A stretch of 40,746 nucleotides of DNA from DSWT01 sp049975385 (GTDB lineage Bacteria; Chloroflexota; Anaerolineae; B4-G1; SLSP01). Shown here piece after piece: positions 40,006 through 40,746 of this stretch. Position 1 is the stretch's first letter; each line of letters opens with the position of its first letter. Position numbers and translations under genes: made by a program. The DNA lies in NCBI GenBank assembly GCA_049975385.1, contig JBNGDO010000029.1, positions 1 through 40,746 on the forward strand, given 5' to 3'. The notes beneath the pieces were generated by a model. That model had not been told where the DNA came from, searched no databases, and was given only the letters and a program-made list of their open reading frames with translations.

Positions 40006-40680
40006 ATGGTCCCCAAAATCATTCTGCATACCGAAGTGAGCGTCGATGGACGCATGGACTGGATGTTGGACAACAATTTCCTCTATTACCGCATGATCGC
40101 GGATTGGAAGCTGGACGCGATGCTCTCCGGCAGCACCACGATGCTGGCAGCGTATCCCGAACCCGATACGCCTGAGATGCAGGCTGCGCCGCCGCCAGAA
40201 AAGGCACCGGGTCTACAACGCCTGCTCGTCGTCGATAGTCGAGGTCGCCTGCGCTGTTGGCGGCAGATGCAACAGAGCGAGTGGTGGGGCGAGGTGACGC
40301 TGTTGTGCTCCCACACCACGCCCGCCGACTACGTTGAGGCTGTCAAAAGCCTCGGCGTGGACGTCATCGTCGCGGGCGAGGATCACGTAGACCTGCGCGC
40401 GGCGCTGGAAGAAGCGAACGCCCGTTACAGCATTGACGTCATCCGCACCGACACCGGCGGCATCCTCCACGGAGTGTTGCTGCGCGCCGGCCTGGTTGAC
40501 GAGGTCAGCGTGCTGCTCAACCCGTGCCTGGTGGGCGGCGTTTCCCCGCGCTCGCTATTCGTCGCGCCCGATCTGGAGGCGAAAAGCGGGCTGATTCCCC
40601 TGCGCCTGCTGGAGGTGAAGAATATCGAGGGTGATTTCGTGGTGCTGAGGTACGCAGTCATCAAGGAGGCGGGAGCATGA
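40006..40680 (+). CDS. RibD C-terminal-domain (dihydrofolate-reductase-like) protein
   Basis: The 224-residue protein has KIILHTEVSVDGRMDW, MLSGSTTMLAAYPEP, a central segment with VIVAGEDHVDLRAALEEANA and the closing RTDTGGILHGVLLRAGLVDE followed by NPCLVGG, as in RibD reductase domains that use NADPH on pyrimidine or pterin-like rings. The RibD deaminase half is absent, and no other riboflavin gene is in the window, so its substrate is open. It starts 1 nt after the ABC ATPase stop and overlaps the permease start by 4 nt (ATGA), placing it firmly in the exporter operon, an odd place for it. Confidence 0.85.
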   Translation: MVPKIILHTEVSVDGRMDWMLDNNFLYYRMIADWKLDAMLSGSTTMLAAYPEPDTPEMQAAPPPEKAPGLQRLLVVDSRGRLRCWRQMQQSEWWGEVTLLCSHTTPADYVEAVKSLGVDVIVAGEDHVDLRAALEEANARYSIDVIRTDTGGILHGVLLRAGLVDEVSVLLNPCLVGGVSPRSLFVAPDLEAKSGLIPLRLLEVKNIEGDFVVLRYAVIKEAGA

Positions 40681-40746
40681 ACCTGCGGGGTGGCTGGGCA
40701 CTGATCAAGAAAACGTGGCTGAGTTGGGTGCAGCATCGCAGTTTCT
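40677..40746 (+). CDS. ABC-2 permease, N-terminal fragment (runs off right edge)
   Basis: ATG 40677 overlaps the RibD-like stop and has AAGGAGG 9 nt upstream. The 23 visible residues (LIKKTWLSWVQHRSF) match the cytoplasmic start of ABC-2 permeases that pair with the long ATPase seen upstream. The membrane part is outside the window. Confidence 0.65.
   Translation, partial: MNLRGGWALIKKTWLSWVQHRSF

Overview
The window looks like chromosomal DNA of a Chloroflexota bacterium, probably Anaerolineae/Caldilineae-like. This is inferred from protein style: a NBR1-type Ig domain on a Ser/Thr kinase, proline/threonine-rich lipoproteins, DUF2085, DUF1015, a short SerA with a class V aminotransferase, a fused FAD/heterodisulfide-reductase-like oxidase, and very repeat-rich intergenic DNA. 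It is not proven by any rRNA gene. I saw no rRNA, tRNA or CRISPR array. Genes are dense, on both strands, with many 1-8 nt overlaps.

Left part (1-5.2 kb, minus strand): an aspartate-family amino-acid region reads lysC (aspartate kinase), asd (aspartate-semialdehyde dehydrogenase), a HAD-like protein, two tandem small DUF457/YdjM-type membrane proteins, and the start of threonine synthase running off the left edge. A mobile island follows (5.35-7.4 kb). It holds a REP-associated tyrosine transposase (RAYT) whose two ends are themselves encoded by REP-like hairpins, and an ISH3-type insertion sequence with 15-bp terminal inverted repeats and an A9 frameshift site near its start.

Energy metabolism (7.5-17.8 kb): an ArsR-type regulator precedes a 1029-residue FAD oxidase/Fe-S/CCG-domain fusion with an odd methionine-rich tail. 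A STAND-type ATPase with a Walker A motif lacking its lysine is convergent to it. Then come a cytidylate-kinase-like protein and pyruvate:ferredoxin oxidoreductase (nifJ).

Serine region (17.8-23.5 kb, minus strand): class V aminotransferase, serA, DUF1015 and a HAD phosphatase are consecutive, with a DUF2085 membrane protein and a histidine phosphatase just upstream. Together they could supply a complete 3-phosphoglycerate-to-serine route with two candidate phosphoserine phosphatases.

Right part (23.5-40.7 kb): a DUF364 protein, protein-L-isoaspartate methyltransferase, a receptor-like Ser/Thr kinase coupled to an ACT-domain protein and a 40-codon upstream ORF, an ABC-F ATPase, a GxxExxY gene framed by imperfect inverted repeats, coaE, a double-HTH MerR protein, a surface-protein cluster (PT-rich lipoprotein, four-TM protein, TPR lipoprotein, 36-residue membrane peptide), an ECF sigma factor with a large membrane-anchored partner, and an ABC-2 exporter operon that contains a RibD-like reductase.

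The most striking layer is repetitive. Arrays of degenerate 7-9 bp units of several different sequences sit between genes, often switching strand half way so that they can fold. They also invade reading frames. Three copies of a palindromic ~70-80 bp element lie upstream of thrC and on both sides of serA. Several start codons lie 6-9 nt downstream of a TATAAT box without a Shine-Dalgarno sequence, suggesting leaderless mRNAs.
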